DNA of 64,000 nucleotides, taken from Ignavibacteriales bacterium (GTDB taxonomy: Bacteria > Bacteroidota > Ignavibacteria > Ignavibacteriales > Ignavibacteriaceae). The notes below the pieces were generated by a model. That model did not search any database. It saw nothing but the letters and a program-made list of their open reading frames with translations, and was not told the origin of the DNA. The translations under genes and the position numbers were made by a program. Each line of letters starts with the position of its first letter. Positions within the stretch are counted from its first letter, which is position 1. This document shows positions 24,554 through 32,877 of the stretch, piece by piece. The stretch lies in contig JADJIA010000003.1 of the NCBI GenBank assembly GCA_016707285.1, positions 62,001 through 126,000 of the forward strand, written 5' to 3'.

Positions 24554-26815
24554 AATTTGAGTGGACTTGATTTTTGTAATTCCGGGAGCATTTACCCGGT
24601 CACGCAACCAATAATGATTTTGGTGAAAATCGATCCCGAGAGCATAAAAGTTAATTTTTTTCAAAGTTTCTGCCGAAATGTTCATTTGCAAACAAATTTC
24701 TGACATTCTTTCGACGGATATTGGTTTACTTTGGTGGTAGAGGATACAATAATAAAGTTTATTCCTCTTCCAAAGTCTCGAGAAGATGACATCGCCCTCA
24801 TTCTCCCCAAAATTAAAAATCTGAAAGATCTCATTATTTGAGATTGTCTTTTTAATTAAGTCGAGATCAAAATCCTTAAATAACTCATCAATACGATTAT
24901 AAAATGAATCGGGGAACCCTTTTTCAAAAAGGAAGTTGCTAATAAAAACGGGGTCGGCGGCAATTGTTTTGAGGTTTTGCTCCCTGTGGTCTTTTAATCC
25001 GTAGTAGTTCCCACCGTAATAATCTATAAAGGCGACATTTTTAAGTTTGCTCGAAAAGCCGGTTACACTCACCACTCTTTTTTTGTTTATTTCTGTCAGA
25101 AGGGCTTTACCATTCATAACAAAGTTGTTGGCGGAGAGGGTTTCTATCAGGTACTCGTTCACGAGAGGGCGTTCTGACATATTCACAGAATTGTGGACAA
25201 AACAGAAGAAACCCAAATCAGATATCTGGTCACCTTGTCGTAGAATTTGAACAAGTTCATATTTTGATCTTAAACGGGGGAACTGTTTTTTCGCAAATTT
25301 GTAGAGAACCGATGCATCAACAACCTTTTTTTCTTTTTCAAGGAAGTCTGCAACCAACTGATTAATAGCAACTATATCATTACCTTGATAACTTATGTGT
25401 GAGGCGACACCAAAGAGGTTTTTATCGAGTTGGAGCACCCGGTTGTTGAGCCTGATATGACAGAGTGAGACTTTTAAGTCATGATATTCTTTGCCATAAA
25501 ATTCTTTCACTGATTTAATAACCTGCTCAAGGGGAAGTGGGGTTTCACTTCTCAACAAAGTCTGTTCAGCCATTTCGGGCAGATTTAGTCGCCCTCTAAT
25601 CATAAATGTGTTGTGGTAGGGGACAATTCTGAAGTAGCTGACTGCGAGAATTATCCTGAAAACACTCAGTTTATCGGAGAGTGACAGGTCGCTTAACTCA
25701 TTTAAAAGCTCTGTTAGAGTTATACCATCCACAACTTTCAGAATGTTTTTTAATCTGGTATAGATTGTAAAAAGGGAATTGTTATCCCGATAGATATTTT
25801 GCGAAAGGAAAAATCTGTTACTGTATGAAGGGATTCCGGAATAGACAGAGTTCAGGATACTGACAAGAGTTTCAACCTGCATATAACCGTTTTCAAAATA
25901 ATCTTTGTCAAGAATTCTGGGAGATTTTACGAGTGAGTTAACAATATGTGTAAGGAGCTTTTTTTCTATTTCAGCAAGTTCTTCTTTACATTCGAGAATG
26001 AAGGCTACAAGCTTTTGCCTCACTCTTTCGGCAGAAACATTATGTTTTTTTCCTATACTTTTCATATCGATACCCTGGGTATATCGCATATCGATAAAAT
26101 CTTTTGTCCTTTCATCCTGGAAATCGATTAAAGTCTGCAGTTTGAGGGCCGCAAGATCGATGGGATTGGAGGGAGCGGGGTCAACAAAGATTCCCTCTGA
26201 AATTTTGTTTTCAAGCACATTGTTAAAAGATTGTATCAGCCCCTGGATACTGTCTTTTGGAGCTGTTACTTCTTTTAGATATTCATCAGGGAAGAAGGTA
26301 ATCAGGTTATAAATATGGTAAACTTTTTTTATCCAGCTGTTTGAAGCGATAAATTTTTTGTTTTTTGGACTGAATCTGTTAAAATACCTGATGACAGGCT
26401 GTTTCAGAATTTCAGAACTTACAGGGGTCAATTCTACTTTTTTACCATCAATGAATAAAAATTCAGGGAACTGGTCTTTTAACTGAGCAGCTCTTTTTTT
26501 ATCAAGGTCTTTAATTTTCCCCGCCATATCACCATAGAAGACCTCAAGAATTAAGTCCCTTGTCGTCTCAATCGTAATTTTTCGGATCCGTGCTTCCTGC
26601 AAAAGAAGTGAATATGGAATATTCAAAATGTCGGGATAGTTAACCGCTCCTGTCATTTCGAACAGTCTTACACAATTTTTTGGAAAGATAGAACGGTCAA
26701 TTTCAAAAGGAAAAATTGATTCATCCTGTGTGATTGGTTCAATTCCACAAAAAAGTGGAGTTGTGAGGAGCCTGAACTTCAGTCCCTCAACTGTTGTCGG
26801 TATTGAGTATCGCAT
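24533..26815 (-). CDS. Large protein with a sigma-70 region 4-like HTH and HARE-like domain
   Basis: 760 residues, no signal peptide, no membrane segment. Residues about 232-272 (ERTKDFIDMRYTQGIDMKSI, then NVSAERVRQKL) closely follow the region 4 helix-turn-helix of primary sigma factors, including the terminal 'RVRQ'. Residues about 418-473 (LLRSETPLPLEQVIKSVKEF ... LQLDKNLFGVASHI) resemble HARE-HTH, the winged helix of the RNA polymerase delta subunit. There is no region 2, so it is not a self-sufficient sigma factor. The remainder looks like further alpha-helical or winged-helix units. A transcription or DNA-damage role is inference. A perfect palindrome lies 31 bp upstream. Confidence 0.7.
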   Translation of the reverse strand: MRYSIPTTVEGLKFRLLTTPLFCGIEPITQDESIFPFEIDRSIFPKNCVRLFEMTGAVNYPDILNIPYSLLLQEARIRKITIETTRDLILEVFYGDMAGKIKDLDKKRAAQLKDQFPEFLFIDGKKVELTPVSSEILKQPVIRYFNRFSPKNKKFIASNSWIKKVYHIYNLITFFPDEYLKEVTAPKDSIQGLIQSFNNVLENKISEGIFVDPAPSNPIDLAALKLQTLIDFQDERTKDFIDMRYTQGIDMKSIGKKHNVSAERVRQKLVAFILECKEELAEIEKKLLTHIVNSLVKSPRILDKDYFENGYMQVETLVSILNSVYSGIPSYSNRFFLSQNIYRDNNSLFTIYTRLKNILKVVDGITLTELLNELSDLSLSDKLSVFRIILAVSYFRIVPYHNTFMIRGRLNLPEMAEQTLLRSETPLPLEQVIKSVKEFYGKEYHDLKVSLCHIRLNNRVLQLDKNLFGVASHISYQGNDIVAINQLVADFLEKEKKVVDASVLYKFAKKQFPRLRSKYELVQILRQGDQISDLGFFCFVHNSVNMSERPLVNEYLIETLSANNFVMNGKALLTEINKKRVVSVTGFSSKLKNVAFIDYYGGNYYGLKDHREQNLKTIAADPVFISNFLFEKGFPDSFYNRIDELFKDFDLDLIKKTISNNEIFQIFNFGENEGDVIFSRLWKRNKLYYCILYHQSKPISVERMSEICLQMNISAETLKKINFYALGIDFHQNHYWLRDRVNAPGITKIKSTQIKKKAAI

Positions 26816-26846
26816 TATTTATTCTAAAATTACTTCGGTTAAAGAG

Positions 26847-26864
26847 GATACCAATTTTGGTATC
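26847..26864 (-). promoter_or_regulatory. Perfect 18-bp inverted repeat upstream of the sigma-like gene
   Basis: gataccaa-tt-ttggtatc. It lies 32-49 bp upstream of the ATG at 26815 (leftward gene), where an autoregulatory operator would sit. It is the only such element in this intergenic gap. Confidence 0.55.
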
Positions 26865-26966
26865 ATGTTAGATAACAGAACAGATTTAAGTTATTAAATC
26901 TAAAATACGATTATATTGCTTCGTTTCCAACTTATTTTATATAAACGGAAAAAGAAGATTATGAGA

Positions 26967-27920
26967 TTATATTATTTGGGTTAAAGGAGGGTTTCCGGTG
27001 AGCACCGCAATTACATTATCTGCAGCGAGAATCGCCATCCCTTTTCGAGTTTCCACAGTTGCGCTACCCAAATGAGGAAGGAGGACAACATTATCAAGTT
27101 GAAAAAGCTCAGGGTTGATATTTGGTTCGTTTTTATAGACATCAAAACCGGCAGCAAGTAATTTTTTGTTTTTAAGCATCGTAATCAAATAGTCCTCATC
27201 CAAAACCTCACCTCTTGCGGTGTTAATGATTATTGCATCAGGTTTCATTAAATTCAGCATTTCCTTTGAGAGCAGTCCGTTGGTTTCCTTCGTCAAAGGG
27301 ATGTGGAGGGTGATTATATCTGAATTACTCATAAGTTCAGGAAGATCGAGATAAACAGCATTAAAATTGGATTCCATTTCAACTTTTTTGTTGCGGGAGT
27401 GGTAAAAAACGGACATGTTAAATCCGTTTGCAATTTTTGCAACAGCCTGTGCAATTCTTCCGGCACCAATAATGCCGATATTTTTGCCTGAAAGTCCTCT
27501 TCCCAAAAGGAGTTCCGGTTTCCATCCTGTAAATTTTCCCTCTCTTACCATTTCTTCCCCTTCTTTTACTCTTCTGGCGCATGCAAGGATAAGGGCAAAG
27601 GTGATCTCAGCTGTTGCATCTGTGAGGATACCGGGAGTGTTTGTTACAACAATTGAATGTTCGCGGGCTGCAACCAAATCGATATTATTGTATCCAACCG
27701 CATAGTTGGCGATTATTTTACATTTAGAGAGGGAACTGATGACTTTGCGACTTATGTTATCAGAGAGAAGGGTAATGATCCCATCGGCATCTTTTGTGAA
27801 TGAAATCAGTTCGTCGGTGGTTAAAGATCTGTCATATGGATTTTCCGAGTAAACAATGTTGTGTTGTTTAAAATGGTATTTTAATTCAGCAGGAAGATGG
27901 TAGGTTGAGAATACTTTCAT
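26967..27920 (-). CDS. D-2-hydroxyacid dehydrogenase (glyoxylate/hydroxypyruvate reductase type)
   Basis: 317 residues with the family signature set: NYAVGYNNIDLVAAREHSIV, NTPGILTDATAE, the NAD(P) loop NIGIIGAGRIAQAVA, LHIPLTKETNGLL, INTARGEVLDEDYL (Arg), FDVYKNEPNINPEL (Glu) and LLPHLGSATVETR (His). It reduces 2-keto acids such as glyoxylate or hydroxypyruvate with NAD(P)H. The 'TPGILTDATAE' and 'PHLGSAT' variants are those of the glyoxylate reductase (GyaR) group. It is transcribed away from the TlpA gene; the 97-bp gap between them should hold both promoters. Confidence 0.9.
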   Translation of the reverse strand: MKVFSTYHLPAELKYHFKQHNIVYSENPYDRSLTTDELISFTKDADGIITLLSDNISRKVISSLSKCKIIANYAVGYNNIDLVAAREHSIVVTNTPGILTDATAEITFALILACARRVKEGEEMVREGKFTGWKPELLLGRGLSGKNIGIIGAGRIAQAVAKIANGFNMSVFYHSRNKKVEMESNFNAVYLDLPELMSNSDIITLHIPLTKETNGLLSKEMLNLMKPDAIIINTARGEVLDEDYLITMLKNKKLLAAGFDVYKNEPNINPELFQLDNVVLLPHLGSATVETRKGMAILAADNVIAVLTGNPPLTQII

Positions 27921-28017
27921 GAGGCGAACCCGGGTAATAATTTTTTGATTTTTGTATTGACAAATTTAGTCTTATTATTGTTTTATTAATGAATATTTAA
28001 ATGGAGAATTATATAAG

Positions 28018-28497
28018 ATGAAGAAAAAATTGGTTGGATCACTTTTATTCCTCTTTTTTATGTTGTTTACGGGATTTTCGGGTTATGACAAAGCTCCCGA
28101 TTTTCAGTTAAAATCAACTGACGGAAAGATCGTAAAATTGTCAGATTATAAGGGCAAGATAGTTATTGTCGATTTTTGGGCGACCTGGTGCCCTCCTTGT
28201 CGTAAGGGAATCCCTGATCTTGTTGAGCTTCAGAAAACCTATAAAGATGATCTGGTAATAATCGGTATTTCATTGGATGATAAAAGAACGATGAAGGATG
28301 TTGTTCCATTTGTTGGAAAATATGAGATCAACTATCCGGTTGTTTTTGGAGATGAGAATGTGGTTTCGGCATTTGGCGGAATTGAATCGATACCAACAAG
28401 TTTTGTAATTGACAGAGAAGGAAATATCACAAATGTTCATGTTGGCTTAATTCCAAAAGCCGAGTATGAAAAGGATATCAATAAGCTTCTTAAATAA
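28018..28497 (+). CDS. TlpA/ResA-type periplasmic thioredoxin
   Basis: 159 residues. Signal peptide MKKKLVGSLLFLFFMLFTGF, then a thioredoxin fold with the redox site WCPPC (in VIVDFWATWCPPCRKGIPDL) and the cis-Pro region GGIESIPTSFVIDREG. ResA-like proteins reduce apocytochrome c cysteines or other periplasmic disulphides. The ccm operon of the window is 27 kb away, so a cytochrome c link is only suggestive. ggag lies 12 nt before the ATG. It converges with the HATPase gene (2 bp gap). Confidence 0.9.
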   Translation: MKKKLVGSLLFLFFMLFTGFSGYDKAPDFQLKSTDGKIVKLSDYKGKIVIVDFWATWCPPCRKGIPDLVELQKTYKDDLVIIGISLDDKRTMKDVVPFVGKYEINYPVVFGDENVVSAFGGIESIPTSFVIDREGNITNVHVGLIPKAEYEKDINKLLK

Positions 28498-28499
28498 GA

Positions 28500-29078
28500 T
28501 TAAATGGGAAGTTTTCTTTTAACGCTGAATATATTCTTCCCTGTTTCATCTTTTTTATAGAAAACACCAAACCCAAGTTTTGTGATTATAAAAAGTCCAA
28601 AGTGTTCGGGAATGGAAAACATGTCGTCCACCAACGGGCTTGATCTCTCTTTATTGTGGAATTCAAGTTCGTATTCGCCAACAACATTACAAACCACCTC
28701 ATAATCATCGTCGAGATGGAGAATAAAACTTTCGCCCACTAATTTGGTGAATGGGGGAGTGTATCGTTTCTCTCCGGGAGTTGAGTCGGGATTTACCGGT
28801 TTAATGGTAAATCCTGTGCCATCGGTCTTCATGTCGATGCTGAAATAGTTATCAGTGAAGATATACTCGAATTCGGCTTCTTTACTTCCTGAGTGGTTGA
28901 TGGCATTTGTGAACAGTTCGTGCATCAGGAGTTTACATTCGGAGTAAAAAACCGAATAATCACCTTCATAATATTTGTCAAGATGGGTTTTAATTAACTG
29001 AACTGAAGTTTCAGAGAAAAAAACATGGAAATCGGCAGAAGCCGGGAGGGTTAAACTTACTTTGTAGGGTTGCATCAC
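28500..29078 (-). CDS. HATPase_c protein, RsbW-like anti-sigma/regulatory kinase
   Basis: 192 residues. The N-box ELFTNAINHSGSKEAEFEYI and the G-box-like TDGTGFTIKP are those of the GHKL ATPase domain of anti-sigma kinases. It overlaps the upstream STAS gene by 4 nt, the standard arrangement of a partner-switching pair: the kinase phosphorylates the STAS Ser and releases or binds a client such as a sigma factor or other output protein. No client is encoded here. The segment after the N-box is longer than in RsbW itself, so another output is possible. Confidence 0.8.
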   Translation of the reverse strand: MMQPYKVSLTLPASADFHVFFSETSVQLIKTHLDKYYEGDYSVFYSECKLLMHELFTNAINHSGSKEAEFEYIFTDNYFSIDMKTDGTGFTIKPVNPDSTPGEKRYTPPFTKLVGESFILHLDDDYEVVCNVVGEYELEFHNKERSSPLVDDMFSIPEHFGLFIITKLGFGVFYKKDETGKNIFSVKRKLPI

Positions 29079-29416
29079 TCGAGGGTTTTCTTCAACTGCG
29101 TGAAGTTTTTGTAGATATCGAAGAGAGTGTAGAGCCGTGTTGATTCAAAAGTTGAACCAACTCTTTCCTGGGTTCCAAAAAGTTTAATTTTCACATTGTT
29201 TTTCTCAGCTTCTTTATAAGCTGCAACAAGTGAGCCGATAAAAGAGGAATCGATATAATCAACTTTTGAAAAATCGATAGCAAATATTTCGCCGGGGTTG
29301 TTGTGTATTTCATCAACGAGCATCGTTCTGAATTCAGGGGCGATAACAGAAGTGGCTCTTGGATTGTGTATGCGGAAAACTTTAATGCCGCTGTGTTTCA
29401 TTTGATCGAAGTTCAT
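29075..29416 (-). CDS. STAS-domain anti-anti-sigma factor
   Basis: 113 residues, a single STAS domain. FAIDFSKVDYIDSSFIGSLV contains the conserved 'D-S-S' with the phospho-acceptor Ser at the start of the helix. It is the first gene of the leftward STAS-HATPase pair, its stop overlapping the partner's ATG (ATGA-type). Unphosphorylated STAS proteins bind the kinase and thereby free its client. No phosphatase (RsbU/SpoIIE) gene is in the window. Confidence 0.85.
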   Translation of the reverse strand: MNFDQMKHSGIKVFRIHNPRATSVIAPEFRTMLVDEIHNNPGEIFAIDFSKVDYIDSSFIGSLVAAYKEAEKNNVKIKLFGTQERVGSTFESTRLYTLFDIYKNFTQLKKTLE

Positions 29417-29557
29417 ATTGTCAACTCTATTGAAGAATTAAAAACCATAACCTAAACTTAACTTGATTTCATTACAAATCAAAAAGAATTGTCTCCCAAT
29501 CATTAAAAAAGATTAATTTTCTTTCCTTAATTTCCAAAAAAACAATAAACCGGCTTT

Positions 29558-30703
29558 ATGAATTATAAACTTGTTGTAGATGAAAATATCGAAAATGCCA
29601 CAGAGGCCTTTGGTCACATCGGTGAAACCTTTCTTCAACCCGGCAGAGCCATCAACAATTTGATGTTGGCGGATGCAGATTTTTTAATCGTCAGGTCGAT
29701 TACAAAAGTAAATGAATCGCTTTTAAGTGGAACAAAGATCAGGTTTGTGGGCACTGCAACCATAGGGACAGACCACATCGATCAGGAATATTTGAATAAC
29801 AACGGGATTGGTTTTACCTCTGCAAAGGGATGTAATTCGGATGCGGTGGTGGAGTATGTTTTTATATCAATCTTTAGAGCTGCGGTTGAGAAAAAAATTT
29901 CGCTGAAAGGGAAATCCGTAGGTATAATTGGGTGTGGCAATATAGGCAGTCGGGTAGAGAGAGTGGCAAAAGCTTTCGGTTTTTCTGTCGTTCTAAACGA
30001 TCCTCCGCTCGGGAGAAAAACTAATGATCCCCGTTTTAAATCTCTCGAAGAAGCTCTTGCATGTGATATTGTAACTTTTCACACCCCGTTAAACAGAGAA
30101 GGAATTGATAAAACCTTTCATTTGCTGAATGAATCCAATCTGAGCAAAATAAAGCCAAACGCAATCCTGATTAATGCATCACGAGGAGAGGTGATTGATA
30201 ACAGGGCATTGCTAAATTTTATGAAACAGAGGGATGATGTAACTCTTATTCTGGATGTATGGGAAAACGAACCCCGGTTTTCACCAGAACTTCTTGAAAA
30301 AGTTTTTATAGCATCACCACATGTGGCAGGCTATTCACTTGAGGGTAAATTGAACGGCACAAAAATAGTTTATGATGCACTTTGTGATTGGATGCGATGG
30401 AAAAAAGAGTGGATACCTGATTTGCCATTGGTTGAAGAGGATGAAGTTCAATTTTTGAATTCAGGTAATTTTGAAAAAGAGGTCAATCGCGTGCTCACGG
30501 CAAACTATGATCCCCAAAAGGATACTTCCGATATGAAGAAAATTTCATTGTTGGAAACTGATGAGAGGGGGAAAGCGTTTGATGGACTCAGAAAAAACTA
30601 CAGCCTTAGAAGGGAATTTACTAATTACAAGATTAAAGGGGTTCTTCCCAGGGGTGTTATCCGTGAAGGATTAAAAGCGCTGGGCTTCAGATTTCTTCAG
30701 TAA
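29558..30703 (+). CDS. pdxB: 4-phosphoerythronate dehydrogenase
   Basis: 381 residues. N-terminus YKLVVDENIENATEAFGHIG (the 'DENI' start is typical of PdxB), NAD loop GIIGCGNIGSRVERV, DIVTFHTPLNREG, NASRGEVIDN, LDVWENEPRFSPELL and catalytic His in IASPHVAGYSLEGK. The last 90 residues correspond to the PdxB dimerisation region (DUF3410). The enzyme oxidises 4-phosphoerythronate in the DXP-dependent pyridoxal phosphate pathway. The window holds no other pdx gene. It converges end-to-end with the TonB-type gene (stop codons adjacent). Confidence 0.92.
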   Translation: MNYKLVVDENIENATEAFGHIGETFLQPGRAINNLMLADADFLIVRSITKVNESLLSGTKIRFVGTATIGTDHIDQEYLNNNGIGFTSAKGCNSDAVVEYVFISIFRAAVEKKISLKGKSVGIIGCGNIGSRVERVAKAFGFSVVLNDPPLGRKTNDPRFKSLEEALACDIVTFHTPLNREGIDKTFHLLNESNLSKIKPNAILINASRGEVIDNRALLNFMKQRDDVTLILDVWENEPRFSPELLEKVFIASPHVAGYSLEGKLNGTKIVYDALCDWMRWKKEWIPDLPLVEEDEVQFLNSGNFEKEVNRVLTANYDPQKDTSDMKKISLLETDERGKAFDGLRKNYSLRREFTNYKIKGVLPRGVIREGLKALGFRFLQ

Positions 30704-31507
30704 TTATTTTACAGGGAGTTTGAAGCTGACTGTAACTTCGGTGTAAGAATTTACACTTCTTCCTTTAAGTTTGGCAGGGATAAAATCGGTGTATCTAACG
30801 GTAATTTCAGCAGATTCATCACAACCCATTCCGAGGGACTTCACCACTTCGGTTGATTCAACCCGTCCATCACTGTTTACCAGGGCTCTGATAATTACAG
30901 TTCCTTCAAGTTCATCATCGAGAGCTCTTGAGGGATAAAACAACCGACTGTAAAACTCTTCCTCACCTCTTAAAAACATTGGTGCCTCATCAACCATCGG
31001 ATAAACTGCGGGGTCGCCCGGTGGGATCACGGCTTTATATGAATCTAAAAATGTCATCTCCTCAACAGTCAGTTTTATTGCAGCGGTATTATATTTTTCG
31101 TTCATGGGGTCTTTACCCGGATTGTCGGGGTCGGAAGAGGGAGTCTCTTTTCTGATGGCACCGTTATAAAAATTCAGGGATGCGATCACGCTGCCCAGCG
31201 AATCATATGACTCAAAAATACCTGTCCTTTTTCCTTCAACAATCTGAAATGATTCTTTAACCATTCCATTTGGGTGGAAATGCTTCACAACTCCTTCAAC
31301 CTTTCCGGAAACAAAAGGAACTTCAGAGACCAGAGTCCCGCTATCATCAAAATATTTAGTGACCCCATCTCTCACTTGATTTTTCAGAATATAAATTTCA
31401 GAGACTTTACCATTTTTGTGGAAATTTTTTATCGTATCCTGACCAAAAAGTAAGGATGAGAGGGTCATAAAAAGGAGGAAGACAAAAGTCAGAAGTTTAG
31501 TCGTAAT
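30704..31507 (-). CDS. TonB-type protein with MORN/YwqK-like repeats
   Basis: About 267 residues. The signal segment (KLLTFVFLLFMTLSSLLFGQ) is followed by antitoxin YwqK/MORN-like repeats (NFHKNGKVSEIY, KYFDDSGTLVSE, HFHPNGMVKES) at about 25-115. A TonB C-terminal domain at about 175-267 follows (FYPSRALDDELEGTVIIRAL, VKSLGMGCDESA). It probably spans or anchors at the inner membrane and energises an outer-membrane receptor. No ATG/GTG/TTG fits the signal peptide: AAGGAG stands 7 nt before an ATT at 31505-31507, inside the end of trhO. ATT as start codon is rare, so this is a prediction; ATG at 31468 would cut the signal peptide. Confidence 0.8.
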   Translation of the reverse strand: MTTKLLTFVFLLFMTLSSLLFGQDTIKNFHKNGKVSEIYILKNQVRDGVTKYFDDSGTLVSEVPFVSGKVEGVVKHFHPNGMVKESFQIVEGKRTGIFESYDSLGSVIASLNFYNGAIRKETPSSDPDNPGKDPMNEKYNTAAIKLTVEEMTFLDSYKAVIPPGDPAVYPMVDEAPMFLRGEEEFYSRLFYPSRALDDELEGTVIIRALVNSDGRVESTEVVKSLGMGCDESAEITVRYTDFIPAKLKGRSVNSYTEVTVSFKLPVK

Positions 31508-32393
31508 AGCGGCTTCTCCTTGAGAGGGCTGTTTTACACTCTTCGGAACAGGAATAATCGTGTGTTTTCCTGCAATCTTCGCAACAGACAAATATCTTGT
31601 CACATTTCAGGTTGTGGCAGTTGATGTATTTTGAGGTTGGTTTGTTGCAATAGTGACAGGTTGCCACATGTTTCAACTCTTCTTTGGTGTTTACTTCAAC
31701 AACTCTGCGATTATCAAAAACAAACATTCCACCTTCCCAGAATGTATCGGGAAATTTGTGGAGATAACTGACGATGCCACCATCAAGCTGGTAAACATCC
31801 TTAAAACCTTTTTCGACCATTACGGCGGATGCTTTTTCACATCTGATTCCACCGGTGCAATAAGTGACAACAGTTTTATCTTTTAGATCATCAATCTGAT
31901 CCACATATTCAGGCCAGTCCCTGAAATTTTCGATTGGGGGAATAACCGCATTTTTAAAGTGTCCAATCTTGCTTTCATACCAGTTACGGGTATCAATTAT
32001 TACAAATTCTTTCCCCTCTTCATACAATTTGAGCAGACCTTCGGGTGAAAGTCTTTTTCCGCCAAGGCTCAGGTCGATATCCCTTGCACCGGAATTTACG
32101 AGCTCTTTTCTTACGCGAACAAACATTTTTTCGTGGCAGATGCCAAAAACGGGGTCTTCCTTAAATATCACTTCGCCGATGAAAGGGAATGACTGGATAT
32201 AAGATTTGAACAGTTCAATTTTTTTATGATCGCCGGAGACCGAGCCGTTAATTCCTTCAAAAGCGAGGTAGATTTTCCCTTTAATTTCTTCCTGAAGGCA
32301 AAAATTAAGGAGAACCGGCTGAAATTCTTCAGGGTTTTCGATGCGGGTATATTTGTAGAAAGTAATAATTACGGAGTTGCTTCTATCCGACAA
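31497..32393 (-). CDS. trhO: tRNA uridine(34) hydroxylase (rhodanese family)
   Basis: 298 residues of the YceA/TrhO family: an N-terminal acylphosphatase-like domain (EGINGSVSGDHKKIELFKSY), then a rhodanese domain with the catalytic loop VTYCTGGIRCEKAS (about residues 180-193). A Cys-rich C-terminus (CHYCNKPTSKYINCHNLKC, CCEDCRKTH) probably binds Zn. The enzyme makes 5-hydroxyuridine at wobble position 34 of tRNA using O2. Full length. Its last 11 bases overlap the presumed start of the TonB-type gene, so the two are coupled. Confidence 0.92.
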   Translation of the reverse strand: MSDRSNSVIITFYKYTRIENPEEFQPVLLNFCLQEEIKGKIYLAFEGINGSVSGDHKKIELFKSYIQSFPFIGEVIFKEDPVFGICHEKMFVRVRKELVNSGARDIDLSLGGKRLSPEGLLKLYEEGKEFVIIDTRNWYESKIGHFKNAVIPPIENFRDWPEYVDQIDDLKDKTVVTYCTGGIRCEKASAVMVEKGFKDVYQLDGGIVSYLHKFPDTFWEGGMFVFDNRRVVEVNTKEELKHVATCHYCNKPTSKYINCHNLKCDKIFVCCEDCRKTHDYSCSEECKTALSRRSRYYD

Positions 32394-32475
32394 GCGGGAT
32401 TCCTTATTTAAAACAGAAAAGCAGTACAGTATAATTAATTGATTATAAAGTACTGCAAAAATCTTTAAAAACTAA

Positions 32476-32610
32476 CTATTTTGAAGAAGTTGCACCTTCT
32501 GCAGCGACATCTTTTTTGTCTCTGTTGATGTTCTTCAAAGTTGGTCTGAATTTTCCATTAGAACCTTTGAAGATTTTACCTCTTTTAGTCCTTGGGTCGC
32601 CTTTGCCCAT
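32476..32610 (-). CDS. 30S ribosomal protein bTHX
   Basis: 44 residues: MGKGDPRTKRGKIFKGSNGK, then FRPTLKNINRDKKDVAAEG and a short tail. The N-terminal 'MGKGDxxTxRGKIxxGSxGxxRP' pattern is the THX signature; THX is a tiny basic peptide at the head of the small ribosomal subunit, best known from Thermus and found in Bacteroidota. aaggtg lies just before the ATG. Too short for routine ORF calling and easily missed. Confidence 0.85.
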   Translation of the reverse strand: MGKGDPRTKRGKIFKGSNGKFRPTLKNINRDKKDVAAEGATSSK

Positions 32611-32714
32611 TATGCACCTTTTTTATTAATAAACAGTCTGCAAAAATACACTTAATTAGTTTAATAATCAAGCGGAAAAGAACTTTAGGACTTTAGAACT
32701 TTAGGGCTGATATG

Positions 32715-32749
32715 AAAAATAGTGGCAAAAGAGTAAATTGTTAAATCTG
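32715..32749. repeat. 35-bp direct repeat, left copy
   Basis: aaaaatagtggcaaaagag + 16 bp, repeated at 35037-35071 with one mismatch in 35 and the same orientation. The two copies enclose the block of secreted-protein relics. The stretch 32611-32877 holds no gene; near 32690 it contains three 'ctttaggac / ctttagaac' repeats. Confidence 0.7.
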
Positions 32750-32877
32750 GATAATGAAAACGGCTGCCCCTCTCGAGACTGCCCTATTAGATTAGTTAAG
32801 GGTTTCAGTTAACAAATTCAATTATTTTTCCCAATCCGGAAACAACAGGACTAAATCGATGCACCAATTCTGTGCTA

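Noticed and set aside
24533..26815. Calling the 760-residue protein a sigma factor
   Set aside because: Only a region 4-like segment is visible. Region 2, needed for promoter opening and core binding, is absent.
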